64,000 nt of DNA from Giardia muris (GCA_006247105.1 CM016929.1:806001-870000), one strand, 5' to 3'; counted from the first letter of the stretch, positions 46,818-56,444 are shown. The notes: generated from the letters alone by a model not told the origin. Translations and numbers: made by a program.

Positions 46818-47984
46818 ATGGAGTGCATGCTCCTCCCGGCCTGGCCAGCGGGCGCCCCGCCGGACCCTACACGGATTCGCACGAGTGGGGAGTTACTAGC
46901 ACTGTCCGAGGGCTATCCCGGGGCTGCGCTCCACCTTGCCCTAGGTCCCTTTCTCTCGGATTCTATTGCCATAGAGCTCGAGAAGTGTCGGCTTCTGCTG
47001 GCAAATGTCACTGGCTGGTTTTCTGTCTGTCTTGAGGGAACCCCTCTCAGCGTATCGGTCCTTGAGGCCCTAGGACGCCTTGCACAGCTTCCGAGTGTCC
47101 ACTTCTATGGACTTTGTCTCCGAGGATGTAGGCTTGAGGATAATGAGAAGACTCTGCTGACCACCCAGATCACTGTCTCGCGGCTTCTCTCTCTCAACCT
47201 TGCATATCTTCTTTTAGATGATTCTGCTCTTGTACGCCTTACTGAGGGTTGCCCATCCACTCTACCACTCCGAAACCTCTCCCTTCGTGGATGCCCCATC
47301 GGATGCCTCGTCCTTAATGAGCTTCTTAAACGTACATCTCATCTTCAGGGACTCGATCTTTCTGGCACGGCGCTTCTTGTTGATGAACTCCCCTCTCTGG
47401 CACCTCTTTTCCGGATGATGGCCGACCTTGCAGTCCTCAGACTCGCAGGACTTGGAGCTTCCAATCCTTTGACACAACAGGCATGGAGACGGGTGATTCA
47501 CAGCGTTCTTCAAGCACCAAGCCTGCAGCTTCTAGACCTTTCTGGGATCCCACTTGGAGACTTGGGACTAGCAGGATTTGAGCAGGCCATCCGCGAACTC
47601 GCACCACCAGGCCTCCATGACGTCGACCTCACAGGAACCGGATTTACGGAGGCACACGCCTCTGTTCTTCAGCGTCTCATTCGATTACTTGGACGAGTCC
47701 CCGGGACGATAGTGCGTGTCGCGGGGAACAGCCTGTCTCGAGACGTCCAATTAGGCTTGCTCCAAGAGGCAGCGTTATGCGGAGTCACCCTCCTTGTGGA
47801 TATCCCGCTGTGCTACTTCGGTCGTGGGATCGGACTGCGTATCGCTGAACGTGATACTCAATTTCTTGACAAATACGCCCTTCCTTTGTCCGTTCCTAGT
47901 CTGGCCCCGTCCATACATACTGGGAGGAGTGCACAAGTAACTTTCGATTCCATGGGGACACACGTTACGCTCATGACTCAATAA
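46818..47984 (+). CDS. Leucine-rich repeat protein
   Basis: 388 residues with ribonuclease-inhibitor-like LRRs (HFYGLCLRGCRLEDN, LRNLSLRGCPIG, LQGLDLSGTALL, LAVLRLAGLGA, LQLLDLSGIPLGD, LHDVDLTGTGF). Probably a protein-binding scaffold; no orthologue recognised. It shares the 8-bp initiator with Rab11. Its 3' end overlaps the convergent cathepsin-like gene by 14 bp, the TAA lying inside the other gene's last codons. Confidence 0.75.
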   Translation: MECMLLPAWPAGAPPDPTRIRTSGELLALSEGYPGAALHLALGPFLSDSIAIELEKCRLLLANVTGWFSVCLEGTPLSVSVLEALGRLAQLPSVHFYGLCLRGCRLEDNEKTLLTTQITVSRLLSLNLAYLLLDDSALVRLTEGCPSTLPLRNLSLRGCPIGCLVLNELLKRTSHLQGLDLSGTALLVDELPSLAPLFRMMADLAVLRLAGLGASNPLTQQAWRRVIHSVLQAPSLQLLDLSGIPLGDLGLAGFEQAIRELAPPGLHDVDLTGTGFTEAHASVLQRLIRLLGRVPGTIVRVAGNSLSRDVQLGLLQEAALCGVTLLVDIPLCYFGRGIGLRIAERDTQFLDKYALPLSVPSLAPSIHTGRSAQVTFDSMGTHVTLMTQ

Positions 47985-48744
47985 CGGGATCAATAGCAAT
48001 GACGGTGCTCTCAATCCCACACTCGTTCCGTCCCCGAACTATCCTCACATATCCTCCTTCTCCCCAGTCTTGACCGCGGCTCGTCAATACCAGCCAGTAT
48101 GGTTGGTGCCATGTCTCGTCGAAGCCGAATCCGACAATCGCGACGGCTTCTCGCCCAACGTACTGCGTCGTCGTTCGCGAGTAAACTCCCTGTTTGTACG
48201 CGACGAAGTCAGTGTAGACGTGGAGCTCTGCGTACACCGGGCCATGTGAAAGAAGCTCCTCAATGATCCGCGTACTGTTTCCACTCAGAACGTGAGCATC
48301 CGCGATCCGAAAGGGAAGAAGTGCGGAGCCATCGTCACAGGTTGTAGGACAAGGATGCGAAAGGCCCGTCGAACCCGAGGTGTATGTGACGCAAGCTGCG
48401 GCGGGTACGCCATGAGTGCGTAGGAAGGCTACACTCATACGGGTATCACTCCCATAACAGCCGTCGAGGCAATCGACGAGATATTGCACAGAAAGCTGTT
48501 GATATCCGAGACCCAGACGGCAGCGCCGCATGGAAAGGACATTCGCGTATGCAGATGCCCAGGATGCATCACAGATTCCAAGATTGATTGAGGACGTCGG
48601 AGAACACTCAGGAAAGGCCAGAATGAAGGAATATGGGGTGGGCTCTTCCGCGCCCCCCGCCGTGTCCACAGGCTCGGGGACATAGTGGGTGCGCGCGCAG
48701 GACATCAAAGACGCCGCGTGGAATAGAAGAAGGTAGAGCAGCAC
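47971..48744 (-). CDS. Catalytically dead cathepsin B-like protein (papain family)
   Basis: 257 residues from a GTG. The fold signature is clear: ICDASWASAYA (active-site helix), LSVQYLVDC, GPVYAELHVYTDF, YKQGVY, AVAIVGFG, WGEGGYVRI and ECGIES. Yet the oxyanion Gln is L55, the catalytic Cys is S61, the His is E199 and the Asn is T221. It cannot be a normal cysteine protease. MLLYLLLFHAASLMSC is a good signal peptide but only if the GTG starts translation: the next ATG is codon 14 and would destroy the leader. The GTG stands exactly where the ATG stands in sister promoters (TATTTTCG-GTG). It may be a secreted decoy or inhibitor, or a dying gene. Confidence 0.8.
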   Translation of the reverse strand: MLLYLLLFHAASLMSCARTHYVPEPVDTAGGAEEPTPYSFILAFPECSPTSSINLGICDASWASAYANVLSMRRCRLGLGYQQLSVQYLVDCLDGCYGSDTRMSVAFLRTHGVPAAACVTYTSGSTGLSHPCPTTCDDGSALLPFRIADAHVLSGNSTRIIEELLSHGPVYAELHVYTDFVAYKQGVYSRTTTQYVGREAVAIVGFGFDETWHQPYWLVLTSRGQDWGEGGYVRIVRGRNECGIESTVIAIDPVIES

Positions 48745-48752
48745 CGAAAATA
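48745..48752. promoter_or_regulatory. 8-bp bidirectional initiator
   Basis: CGAAAATA separates the GTG of the cathepsin-like gene (minus) from the ATG of the small gene at 48753 (plus). Confidence 0.6.
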
Positions 48753-49067
48753 ATGGTCGACTACGCTCCGCTCTATAAGCACGCGCACGGGAAGATGCTG
48801 AAGACGCGGTTTACGAGCACCCGAGCGCTCCTCCAAGCCGAAGTTCAGCAATACGGAGGGGCGGCGGCAGAGCTCTTCGACACGCCTCCCGCCGACAGCC
48901 CTGCACCTCGGTACTGCGCCGTCACCCTATTCCCCGCCCGGTACACTGCCCTCAACGGCCTCCCCTTCGCGAATGTCTCCGCAGGCTCTGTCGTCGCTAA
49001 TCTTGGGGGGATCGATTACATGGAGACGAAGGCATTGCAAAGCTTCGGGGTTCCTCAGAGGCAATGA
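48753..49067 (+). CDS. Small hypothetical protein
   Basis: 104 residues beginning MVDYAPLYKHAHGKMLKTRF. I do not recognise it. It has no leader or membrane segment; the mix of basic N-terminus and hydrophobic C-terminal half suggests a small folded protein. The ATG was chosen because CGAAAATA lies directly before it; the open frame extends 40 codons upstream through the cathepsin-like gene. Its TGA abuts the TCA (stop) of the convergent gene. Confidence 0.55.
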   Translation: MVDYAPLYKHAHGKMLKTRFTSTRALLQAEVQQYGGAAAELFDTPPADSPAPRYCAVTLFPARYTALNGLPFANVSAGSVVANLGGIDYMETKALQSFGVPQRQ

Positions 49068-49769
49068 TCACTGGTAAATATGGACTACGGCCTGGGAGGT
49101 CTTTTCGAGAAAGGCGGGAAAGGCCGAGACCATACCCTCCGCAGCAATCAGCTGGATCGTTTCCAGTACAGCTTCCTCGTTGAACCCGGCCTCGAGCAAC
49201 GCGTCTGCGACCGACTCCGAAGGAACCCCTTCGAGGAGAGACTCACAAATGTACTGACGCCAGTTGTTTGGGATGACTTGCCGCATATAGCAGTAGAGCT
49301 CGCGGACGCTGACGAGCTTGAACTCAACGTTGAAGGATAGCTGGAGTAAGTTCTGGGAGACCTTCTGGATGAAGGCCGGGGGCTTCCCTTCCTTCATGAG
49401 CGCCGTTTCAATGCTATCCTCAGTTATGTACCCTCGGTGGATATACGCGCAGTTGTACTTGATGTACTCGCAGATGACGTTCAGGACGCAGCCGTAGAGT
49501 GGGGCGAAGGGGGGTGTCTGGCGCATCTCCTCGAACATCGGGTAGACAATCTTCTCGTGGACCTGGGAGTGCGTCATGCTCGAGAGGTCCTGGACCTCCT
49601 GGTAGATCGCGTTCACCTCCTCCGCCGTTGGGGTGAGCTTCAAGCTTGTGAGCGTCCGCTTGATGTCGGAGCGTGTGATGAAGTTCCGGCCCTGGGCGAA
49701 CGAGTCGAAGAGGCGGACGGTCGTCGCCTGGGGCTCGACGTAGAACCAGGCTATGTCTGCGAGCGGCAT
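49068..49769 (-). CDS. EF-hand-fold-like protein (degenerate)
   Basis: 233 residues. The N-terminal half has helix-loop-helix segments like calmodulin-type EF hands (TTVRLFDSFAQGRNFITRSDIKRTLTSLKL then EEVNAIYQEV; later YITEDSIETALMKEG), but the loops lack the D-x-D-x-D ligands, so calcium binding is doubtful. The C-terminal half is helical and unrecognised. It could belong to the axonemal EF-hand-like proteins. The start MPLADIAWF at 49767-49769 is set by ATTTTCG directly before it. Confidence 0.55.
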   Translation of the reverse strand: MPLADIAWFYVEPQATTVRLFDSFAQGRNFITRSDIKRTLTSLKLTPTAEEVNAIYQEVQDLSSMTHSQVHEKIVYPMFEEMRQTPPFAPLYGCVLNVICEYIKYNCAYIHRGYITEDSIETALMKEGKPPAFIQKVSQNLLQLSFNVEFKLVSVRELYCYMRQVIPNNWRQYICESLLEGVPSESVADALLEAGFNEEAVLETIQLIAAEGMVSAFPAFLEKTSQAVVHIYQ

Positions 49770-49776
49770 CGAAAAT
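49770..49776. promoter_or_regulatory. 7-bp bidirectional initiator
   Basis: CGAAAAT is the complete gap between two divergent ATGs, the shortest in the window. Confidence 0.65.
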
Positions 49777-50394
49777 ATGCGGGTGTGTGTTTTTGGAGAC
49801 TCGAATGGAGCGGGTTGGCGAGCGGGGATGACTTTCACGGCCTTTGAGCGTGGGGGGCATGTGTGCTGGCCCGGACTTATTCGGGAGCGCGGGGTGGAGG
49901 TCAGTTCTCTTTGCACTCCTGGGCTTGAGCTGAACGGCTATACTAGGAATAGCACAATATTCAAGCAATTCCTCTCGCAAGAAGTGCCAAAGGATACGTG
50001 CATATTCATCCTTGCACTTGGAACCAATGATATTCTTCAAGCGGGAGATGAGAATCAGGGACCTCGAATCATTAAGGATGTGAAGCAATACTTCAAAGTG
50101 GTGCGCGATTGGTGCCCAGGAGCACACTGCTATTATTTGCCCCATGCAGCGCTGGATCTTGAAAAGGTTGCTGCAAGCGGGGTCCGTGTCTCAGATGGCA
50201 TGCGGAAGACACGAGAACATCTTCTCGAGAATCTTCTCGATACGAACATTGATGCGAAGATTCTTCCTGTAGCGATCAGGGACTCTCACCTGGACATTGA
50301 TGGGATTCACCTAACGCTTCAAGGACAGGAGTATGTGGCAGATGTTGTTCTTCATACTCTTCAGATAGACGGGCTTATCGATCTAGCCCAGTAA
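49777..50394 (+). CDS. SGNH/GDSL-type hydrolase
   Basis: 205 residues. Block I MRVCVFGDSNGAGW contains the catalytic Ser, ILALGTNDI is block III with the oxyanion Asn, and DIDGIHLTLQGQEYVADVV is block V with the Asp-x-x-His dyad. These enzymes hydrolyse esters of lipids or sugars; the substrate is unknown. It has no signal peptide, so it is probably cytosolic. The ATG at 49777 sits right after CGAAAAT. The stop overlaps AGTAAA. Confidence 0.85.
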   Translation: MRVCVFGDSNGAGWRAGMTFTAFERGGHVCWPGLIRERGVEVSSLCTPGLELNGYTRNSTIFKQFLSQEVPKDTCIFILALGTNDILQAGDENQGPRIIKDVKQYFKVVRDWCPGAHCYYLPHAALDLEKVAASGVRVSDGMRKTREHLLENLLDTNIDAKILPVAIRDSHLDIDGIHLTLQGQEYVADVVLHTLQIDGLIDLAQ

Positions 50395-50395
50395 A
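50390..50395 (+). terminator. AGTAAA poly(A) signal on the stop codon
   Basis: CAG-TAA-A of the SGNH hydrolase gene; the next gene begins 35 bp later. Confidence 0.5.
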
Positions 50396-50429
50396 CGCCG
50401 ATCAACTGATTACTCGGTACCAGACGAAA

Positions 50430-53400
50430 ATGGCCTTCCTTCGGTTCGCGTTGAAGGCGTACCGGGCCCGTCTCCTCTCCGTCCTCCTTCTTGTCTTTCT
50501 TCCGACGGTGGCATACCTCGTTCTCTTCGGAATCTTTGCTGCACGCCAGTATCGATTGATCTCTGAGACTGGGTATCGTACCTATTCCACCCCGGAGTTA
50601 CCCAACTGCAGAGACCTATCAGGATGCACCAAAGAGACTGTCTATCTCGCGTATGCCCCTCAGAACGATGATACTGACGCCATCATCGATAACTTCCTTC
50701 AAGGTGCAGGTCTGTCTCGCGATAGGGTTAACGTCAAGAGCTATGCTACTGTTGATGAGCTGAACCTGCAAATAGCCGCCGTAGGCCTCAATACGGATAA
50801 GCTCGATAATATTCTACCAGAACTCAACGAGATGTTACGCATTGACATAAATGCCTTTCTCAAGAGTAATGGAAACGCGCAACCAACGATTCCTGATACC
50901 GAGGCGGTTCTTTCAGACAGTGACTTCTCCTCCATTTACTCCACGTCTTATGGGATCACTCCCACTGAGATCAAGAACAAAGCTGCGTCTGGACCACCCT
51001 CCTTCTTCCTTGCAGTCACCTTCGGAGAAAATATCAATAGGAACCAGTACTCGGGTGGCATCAGCTATAACGTTAGCTACAATCAGTCGATGCTCAACAG
51101 CTGGGTATACAGCGTTCTCGACTCGGTCGTTCGTCGACAAGATGACTCGCGTACGATGTACCTCTGGACGACTCTGGGATTCACGGTCCAGCGTTTACTG
51201 GACTCCGCGGTTGCGACTCATTGCGCAGACTTGACAGTGGACTATCGTCTTGGAACGGTTCCTGATAGGATCACGAGCCGGCTCCCCGTCTACCAGAAGG
51301 GGTACTTGTACTTCGCAGTCCCCCTCACCACGATGCTCATCCTTTCAGCCATCGTCGGGACAACCTTGCGTGGCCCAAGCCATGCGACCTTCCGACGGCT
51401 TGGGATCCAGGAGTACAAGATTCTTCTGACCAATTACGTGACCCTCCTTATCCTTAACTTCCTCTCCTGTCTGCTCCTCTTCTACACAATGTATTGGTCG
51501 GGCACTTACCCCATGGCAGGCTTTTCGGCCGGCTTCCCACCGGTTCTGGCGATCGTTTACGCCCTAAGCAATGCCATCTTCAGCATCTTCCTCTGTTACC
51601 TCATCTTCGTCCCAACGATCTCCCTCATCATGTCGACCATCGTGTCGCTTGGGTTCTTCCTCGTCCCGACCGTTGTTATGCTCTGTATGGCGGCCCCGAC
51701 GGGTATCTTCAGTAAGATACTGCTGCCGGACTGGTTCGCTTGGATCTTCGTTGCTCTCGTCCCGCCCCTCTGCCTCTTTAGCATCTACGATCTCATCGTC
51801 ATCCTGCCGGAGGGTGGTCTTCTGACGGTCTACGATCCTGCGGACTACCCCCCTATACCGGTGTCCTTCATCGTCAAAGACTACATGAATTACCACTCGA
51901 AGGTCCGGACCACCCTTCTGAACGAGGAGTTTCACTTCCCGATGATGTGGTACCTCGTCTTGACTTCTCTACTGCAGTCTCTCCTCGTCTACCCTGTCAT
52001 CTGTCTCATTCTTGCTTATTGTAAGCCAGAGGAGTCCTGGCGTGGCCTCCCCTTCTTCTTCCTCTTCTCGAAGCGTTTTCGCCGGCGGAAGGCCGTCAAT
52101 ATGGGGACTCTTGACGAAAACACTAAGCTGATTGAGGCTATGAGCATCAAGAAGACCTTCAAGACGAAAGACCCGAATTGTGTCTGTCGTCGCTTGAAGA
52201 ATTCCGTCCTCACCGGTATCGACTTTACGCTACGTCGAGACGAGTTGGTGGGCTACATAGGCACAACCGGTGGTGGTAAAACGACCACCCTTTCGATCAT
52301 TGCAGGTGAACTCAACCCGGATCCCGATACCGAGTCGACCGCCACTTGCCGTATCCTTGAGAAGTACGACATGTTCGACCGCTACGATGCATACCATGTA
52401 CGTCCATACATCGGCTATTGTCCTCAGGATCGTAGCAACGTCTGGATGATCATGTCCGTTTGGGACAATGTCTATTTCTCCGCCCTCTTCCGTTCCCGAA
52501 TGCTTGGCACGCTGAAGCGCATCGTTGACAAGTACGGAAGCCTCGACGCGTACGTTCAGTACACCCTCAAGTCGGTTGGGCTTGATGACGTCCGTGGGCG
52601 AGCGGCGAAGAACCTTTCGGGTGGGATGCTCCGTCGTCTGGCTCTTGCAAACGCGACCGTCAGCTATCCACCGGTTTTGCTGTTGGATGAGGTCACCGCC
52701 GGCGTTGATCCAGTCATGAAGCGTGGGATCTGGACTTATATTCAAGAAGTGGCCGAAGAAAGCGGTGCCGCCACTATCCTTACGACCCATGACGCCGACG
52801 AGGTAGGAGAGCTGACACGGGAGATCATTATCCTTAAAGGTGGCCGAATTGTTAGTCGTACGACCTCCCTTGAGCTCCGTTGTCAAGAAGGAGACTATGG
52901 AGTCACGTTCCTCATCGATAGTCTCCAAGCCTTAGAGGCACGCGGATTCAGCCGTTACTCTCTCATCTCAGGGGCTCTCACGACCATCACAGAGGCCCTT
53001 GGAGATGAGCAGAACCTCCTTCTGCCTTATGTCTCTAAGGAATTCGATCACCTGATCAAAATTATCATTCCTCTTCAACCAGCATTGACGACAGAGACGC
53101 TATGTGTCATCATCAATGCACTCCAGAACCTCTCAGTTGCATACCAGGTCGATTATGCTATCGAAAAGGCATCTCTTGACGACGTCTTCATCAAGATCGT
53201 CGACGATGATTCGGCAATGCCTGCTCCAAACCATCCGGCCACCTCCTCTGAGAAGTCCATTCGTGTCCGTCCGAGTCAAATGCGTTGGCTACTACATAAG
53301 AACTGGCTTACTGACCTGCGGGAGTACTTCCTGACATTCCTATTGATCTTTGGGCTTGTTCTCGCCCTTTGCCTCCTCGTCGTCCGTGGGATCTCAATGG

Positions 53401-56400
53401 CGTCAAAGGGCGTGCAAAGAAGCCTTGCTTCCAGCATCGTCGTCGCCGGAGAGAGCCTTGACGCCTCGACAGCGTTTCGTCGAGTCTACTCTACCCTGTG
53501 TTTTGCGGGGTGTATGACCTATGCGGGGATATCTGGCAGTTCAACCAAGGAAAAGCTGGTGAAATGCTTTGTGGAGCGTCCGGCTAAGCTATTTCTCCCC
53601 AATTATCAGAACTCTAGCATCGTCCCTCCGTGCACCTCATATCTGCGCTGCTTGGGCATGGACTCTTATGGCTTTGATATGGCCGCTCTTGGTGATGATA
53701 GCTACTCGACTCCCACCCTTCCAAGCATCGAACAACTCAAAGGAGAGCTCCTCGAGCAATCAACTACGTTTAATGAAAGGCTGTCCCTTCCTAGCAACCT
53801 TCTAGATAAGCTTAACTTCGACGCGTTGAGGGCGGACTGGACGTACTATGGCATCACGACAGCTGATAAACCATCCACAGTCCTTGGGAAGATGGTTGAT
53901 ACCCATGGAGACCCTGCAGCACTCGAGTTATCTCTTAGCAAGGATAAGGTCGACAAGGCCACGTTCCAACGAGTAGTTGTCACTTTGGACCAGTCAAATT
54001 ATGAGCAAGTCTTCAAGCAGGCGATCCCGAATCCACTTGACGATGAGAAGAATCTATTTGCCTTTCTAACGTCCCGTACACCTGCGTCTTCAGCAAACTT
54101 GCTTCTCCCCACTACCTACAAGGTCTCCGTCGGGAGCAACCTTGTCTATCGTAACACCTTGAAAGACTTATTGGAGCTGATCCAGAAGGGCCAACCAACG
54201 GTTTACAATATGACTGTGACCGACATCCAGAACGAGTCGAAGCGCATCCAGAATGCTCACCAGGGCTTCCAGAGCATTCTTTCCGGCGTGATCGACGTCA
54301 ACGCGAAGGAGACGAACGACGATAGGCTCAGCTATACCTACTACATCCCCATGCCTCCCTTCGGGTCTTCGGAAAGCTTCTACCCGAAGGCACAAGTGAC
54401 CCTTGAGAATAGCAACCGGACCTATCAATACAACTACTCACTTCCGGGGTGGCCCGTCGATGGTAATTTGACTGGGATGCCTCTCGTCATCAACACGTAT
54501 CCGATTCGCGTCCTTCCCGCCTTGGCCACTAATGCCATCGACCTCCCCGTCCGCTTGACTGGTGCAGCTCTTCGACAACGGCTTAAGAACACTACCTACC
54601 CGGATATCTTCAGTTTCAAGTACAAGGTGGTTATGCACCCCATGCCTTACTTCAATGATGGAAACTTTACCACAAGCAGTCCTGTCATCAACGATAACCT
54701 CTCGAACACCGTCTCGATGAACTACCTCTTCCCTTTTGTCGCCATCGTCTCGATGACCATCATTGCCACCCGTGTGGCGCGTGAGTATGAGACATCCATC
54801 ACTAAGGTTCTTGTTCTTCACAACGTCCCCACCTACAAGATGTTTTTCAGTCATCTCATTTACTACACGGCGTGGGCGTACGTCTCCGTCATTGCAACGC
54901 TTCTGATCGTCTCAATCACGTACCCCGTCATCATCTGGGGCCACCCACCAGGCGTTGTCGCCCTGATCTTCCTCCTTTATCTCATGGCCTGTTGTAGTGC
55001 GACCGTCTTCGCGATCCTCGTCGGAGTCGCCACGAAGTCCTCGCGGATGAGCATCCTCATCGCGTTCATGCTCGTCATCTCGAGCGTCGTCGCCCATGCC
55101 ACGTTCGAGATGACGGAGACGGTCGTCTCACTTCTCAGCCTCGTGCTCCCCGCCCTTGGGATCATCGATCTACTCCGGCGCGTCGTTCTTTACAACTACT
55201 TCTCCCCCATCGTCCTCACGGCGAGCATCGTCATCCTAATAGCGCACGTCGGGCTTTGCCTTCTGGCGTACCATTACATCATGCAGAGCTGCAATTGTGA
55301 CTGCAAGAAGCAGCCGATCCCTGTCCTTGTCAAGGAACCGGTCGAGGACAACGCCTCGAAGACGACTCTTCTCAAGACCCCTGCAACGCACACTGACGGG
55401 TTGAGTCATCTTCAATCGATACATTCGTTTACAGAACTTGTCGAGAACCAGTATTTAGCCGAGCCCGATACGCACCTTGACGTCCGACATGTCACACACC
55501 GATACCCAACTGGGAACTACGCCGTGCGGAACGTCTCGTTCGACATCAAGTGTAACGAGGTCTTTGCGCTCATCGGAGTCAGTGGGGCCGGAAAGTCAAC
55601 GATCATGAACGCCCTGACCGGAATTCTCATCCCGATGGATGGGTCTGCGATGTGCATTCGGAACGATCAGGACCGCACGAAGGACAACCTCTTCAACCCG
55701 CGTATCCGCCAAGCGGAGTACATCACCGTGGTCCCCCAGGATGACCTCCTCTGGCCGGACTTCACCGTCATCGATCACCTTCGCATCATGGTGGGGATCA
55801 CGTCCAGGGCCTTGAAGCCGAACATCAAAGACATCAACGAGGTCCTACACATCTCCGGGCTATACGAGCACCGCTTTGCAAAGGCTCGGGACCTTTCTGG
55901 CGGCTTGAAACGCTGTTTGACGCTCGCCATGGTCATAGTCTCATCTCCTTCATTGATCTGCTTGGATGAGATCACAACAGGCCTAACAAGCCGCATCAAG
56001 AAGAACATTTGGACCGCAATCCTTGCAAGCCGTTCACTCTCTCGTACAATGATCATCACGACCCATGACATGGCCGAGGTTGAGGCTCTCGCTGACCGCT
56101 GTTGTATCATGAAGCGTGGGATGGTGGTAGCTCAGGGGACTATTGCGGAGATCTGTAGAAACGGTCGCGTCCAGTTCAGCATCATGTGCAATATGCTCGA
56201 CGAGAATCGGAACATGGCTTGGTTTGAACCATGTGAGGAGCGCTTCATCGCTGAGGGCTGCTTTGGAGATGTGCTTGTCGGAAGGTTGCGGAACACACGC
56301 CTTGGTGTCGCGAGGTTCGAGTTCTCGAAGAAGGATGCTTTGATCCCCGCGATTCGTGCCGGTGAGGCGTCCGGGCTCTTTGCTCATGGTTGGACCGTCG

Positions 56401-56444
56401 AGGTCAGTCGTCTTGAACAGAGCTTCATGGAGTACGTGAAGTGA
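50430..56444 (+). CDS. ABCA-type full ABC transporter
   Basis: 2004 residues in the order TMD1-NBD1-TMD2-NBD2. Each TMD starts with one helix (LLSVLLLVFLPTVAYLVLFG; YFLTFLLIFGLVLALCLLVV) followed by a large loop and a cluster of helices, the ABCA layout. NBD1: Walker A GTTGGGKT near 611, signature LSGGM near 728, Walker B LLLDEVTAGVDP. NBD2: GVSGAGKST near 1715, LSGGL near 1820, Walker B LICLDEITTGL with LTSR where most have LDP. It probably moves lipids across membranes. The altered D-loop hints at a weak second ATP site. The ATG follows GACGAAA, the same core as the bidirectional initiators. Confidence 0.92.
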   Translation: MAFLRFALKAYRARLLSVLLLVFLPTVAYLVLFGIFAARQYRLISETGYRTYSTPELPNCRDLSGCTKETVYLAYAPQNDDTDAIIDNFLQGAGLSRDRVNVKSYATVDELNLQIAAVGLNTDKLDNILPELNEMLRIDINAFLKSNGNAQPTIPDTEAVLSDSDFSSIYSTSYGITPTEIKNKAASGPPSFFLAVTFGENINRNQYSGGISYNVSYNQSMLNSWVYSVLDSVVRRQDDSRTMYLWTTLGFTVQRLLDSAVATHCADLTVDYRLGTVPDRITSRLPVYQKGYLYFAVPLTTMLILSAIVGTTLRGPSHATFRRLGIQEYKILLTNYVTLLILNFLSCLLLFYTMYWSGTYPMAGFSAGFPPVLAIVYALSNAIFSIFLCYLIFVPTISLIMSTIVSLGFFLVPTVVMLCMAAPTGIFSKILLPDWFAWIFVALVPPLCLFSIYDLIVILPEGGLLTVYDPADYPPIPVSFIVKDYMNYHSKVRTTLLNEEFHFPMMWYLVLTSLLQSLLVYPVICLILAYCKPEESWRGLPFFFLFSKRFRRRKAVNMGTLDENTKLIEAMSIKKTFKTKDPNCVCRRLKNSVLTGIDFTLRRDELVGYIGTTGGGKTTTLSIIAGELNPDPDTESTATCRILEKYDMFDRYDAYHVRPYIGYCPQDRSNVWMIMSVWDNVYFSALFRSRMLGTLKRIVDKYGSLDAYVQYTLKSVGLDDVRGRAAKNLSGGMLRRLALANATVSYPPVLLLDEVTAGVDPVMKRGIWTYIQEVAEESGAATILTTHDADEVGELTREIIILKGGRIVSRTTSLELRCQEGDYGVTFLIDSLQALEARGFSRYSLISGALTTITEALGDEQNLLLPYVSKEFDHLIKIIIPLQPALTTETLCVIINALQNLSVAYQVDYAIEKASLDDVFIKIVDDDSAMPAPNHPATSSEKSIRVRPSQMRWLLHKNWLTDLREYFLTFLLIFGLVLALCLLVVRGISMASKGVQRSLASSIVVAGESLDASTAFRRVYSTLCFAGCMTYAGISGSSTKEKLVKCFVERPAKLFLPNYQNSSIVPPCTSYLRCLGMDSYGFDMAALGDDSYSTPTLPSIEQLKGELLEQSTTFNERLSLPSNLLDKLNFDALRADWTYYGITTADKPSTVLGKMVDTHGDPAALELSLSKDKVDKATFQRVVVTLDQSNYEQVFKQAIPNPLDDEKNLFAFLTSRTPASSANLLLPTTYKVSVGSNLVYRNTLKDLLELIQKGQPTVYNMTVTDIQNESKRIQNAHQGFQSILSGVIDVNAKETNDDRLSYTYYIPMPPFGSSESFYPKAQVTLENSNRTYQYNYSLPGWPVDGNLTGMPLVINTYPIRVLPALATNAIDLPVRLTGAALRQRLKNTTYPDIFSFKYKVVMHPMPYFNDGNFTTSSPVINDNLSNTVSMNYLFPFVAIVSMTIIATRVAREYETSITKVLVLHNVPTYKMFFSHLIYYTAWAYVSVIATLLIVSITYPVIIWGHPPGVVALIFLLYLMACCSATVFAILVGVATKSSRMSILIAFMLVISSVVAHATFEMTETVVSLLSLVLPALGIIDLLRRVVLYNYFSPIVLTASIVILIAHVGLCLLAYHYIMQSCNCDCKKQPIPVLVKEPVEDNASKTTLLKTPATHTDGLSHLQSIHSFTELVENQYLAEPDTHLDVRHVTHRYPTGNYAVRNVSFDIKCNEVFALIGVSGAGKSTIMNALTGILIPMDGSAMCIRNDQDRTKDNLFNPRIRQAEYITVVPQDDLLWPDFTVIDHLRIMVGITSRALKPNIKDINEVLHISGLYEHRFAKARDLSGGLKRCLTLAMVIVSSPSLICLDEITTGLTSRIKKNIWTAILASRSLSRTMIITTHDMAEVEALADRCCIMKRGMVVAQGTIAEICRNGRVQFSIMCNMLDENRNMAWFEPCEERFIAEGCFGDVLVGRLRNTRLGVARFEFSKKDALIPAIRAGEASGLFAHGWTVEVSRLEQSFMEYVK

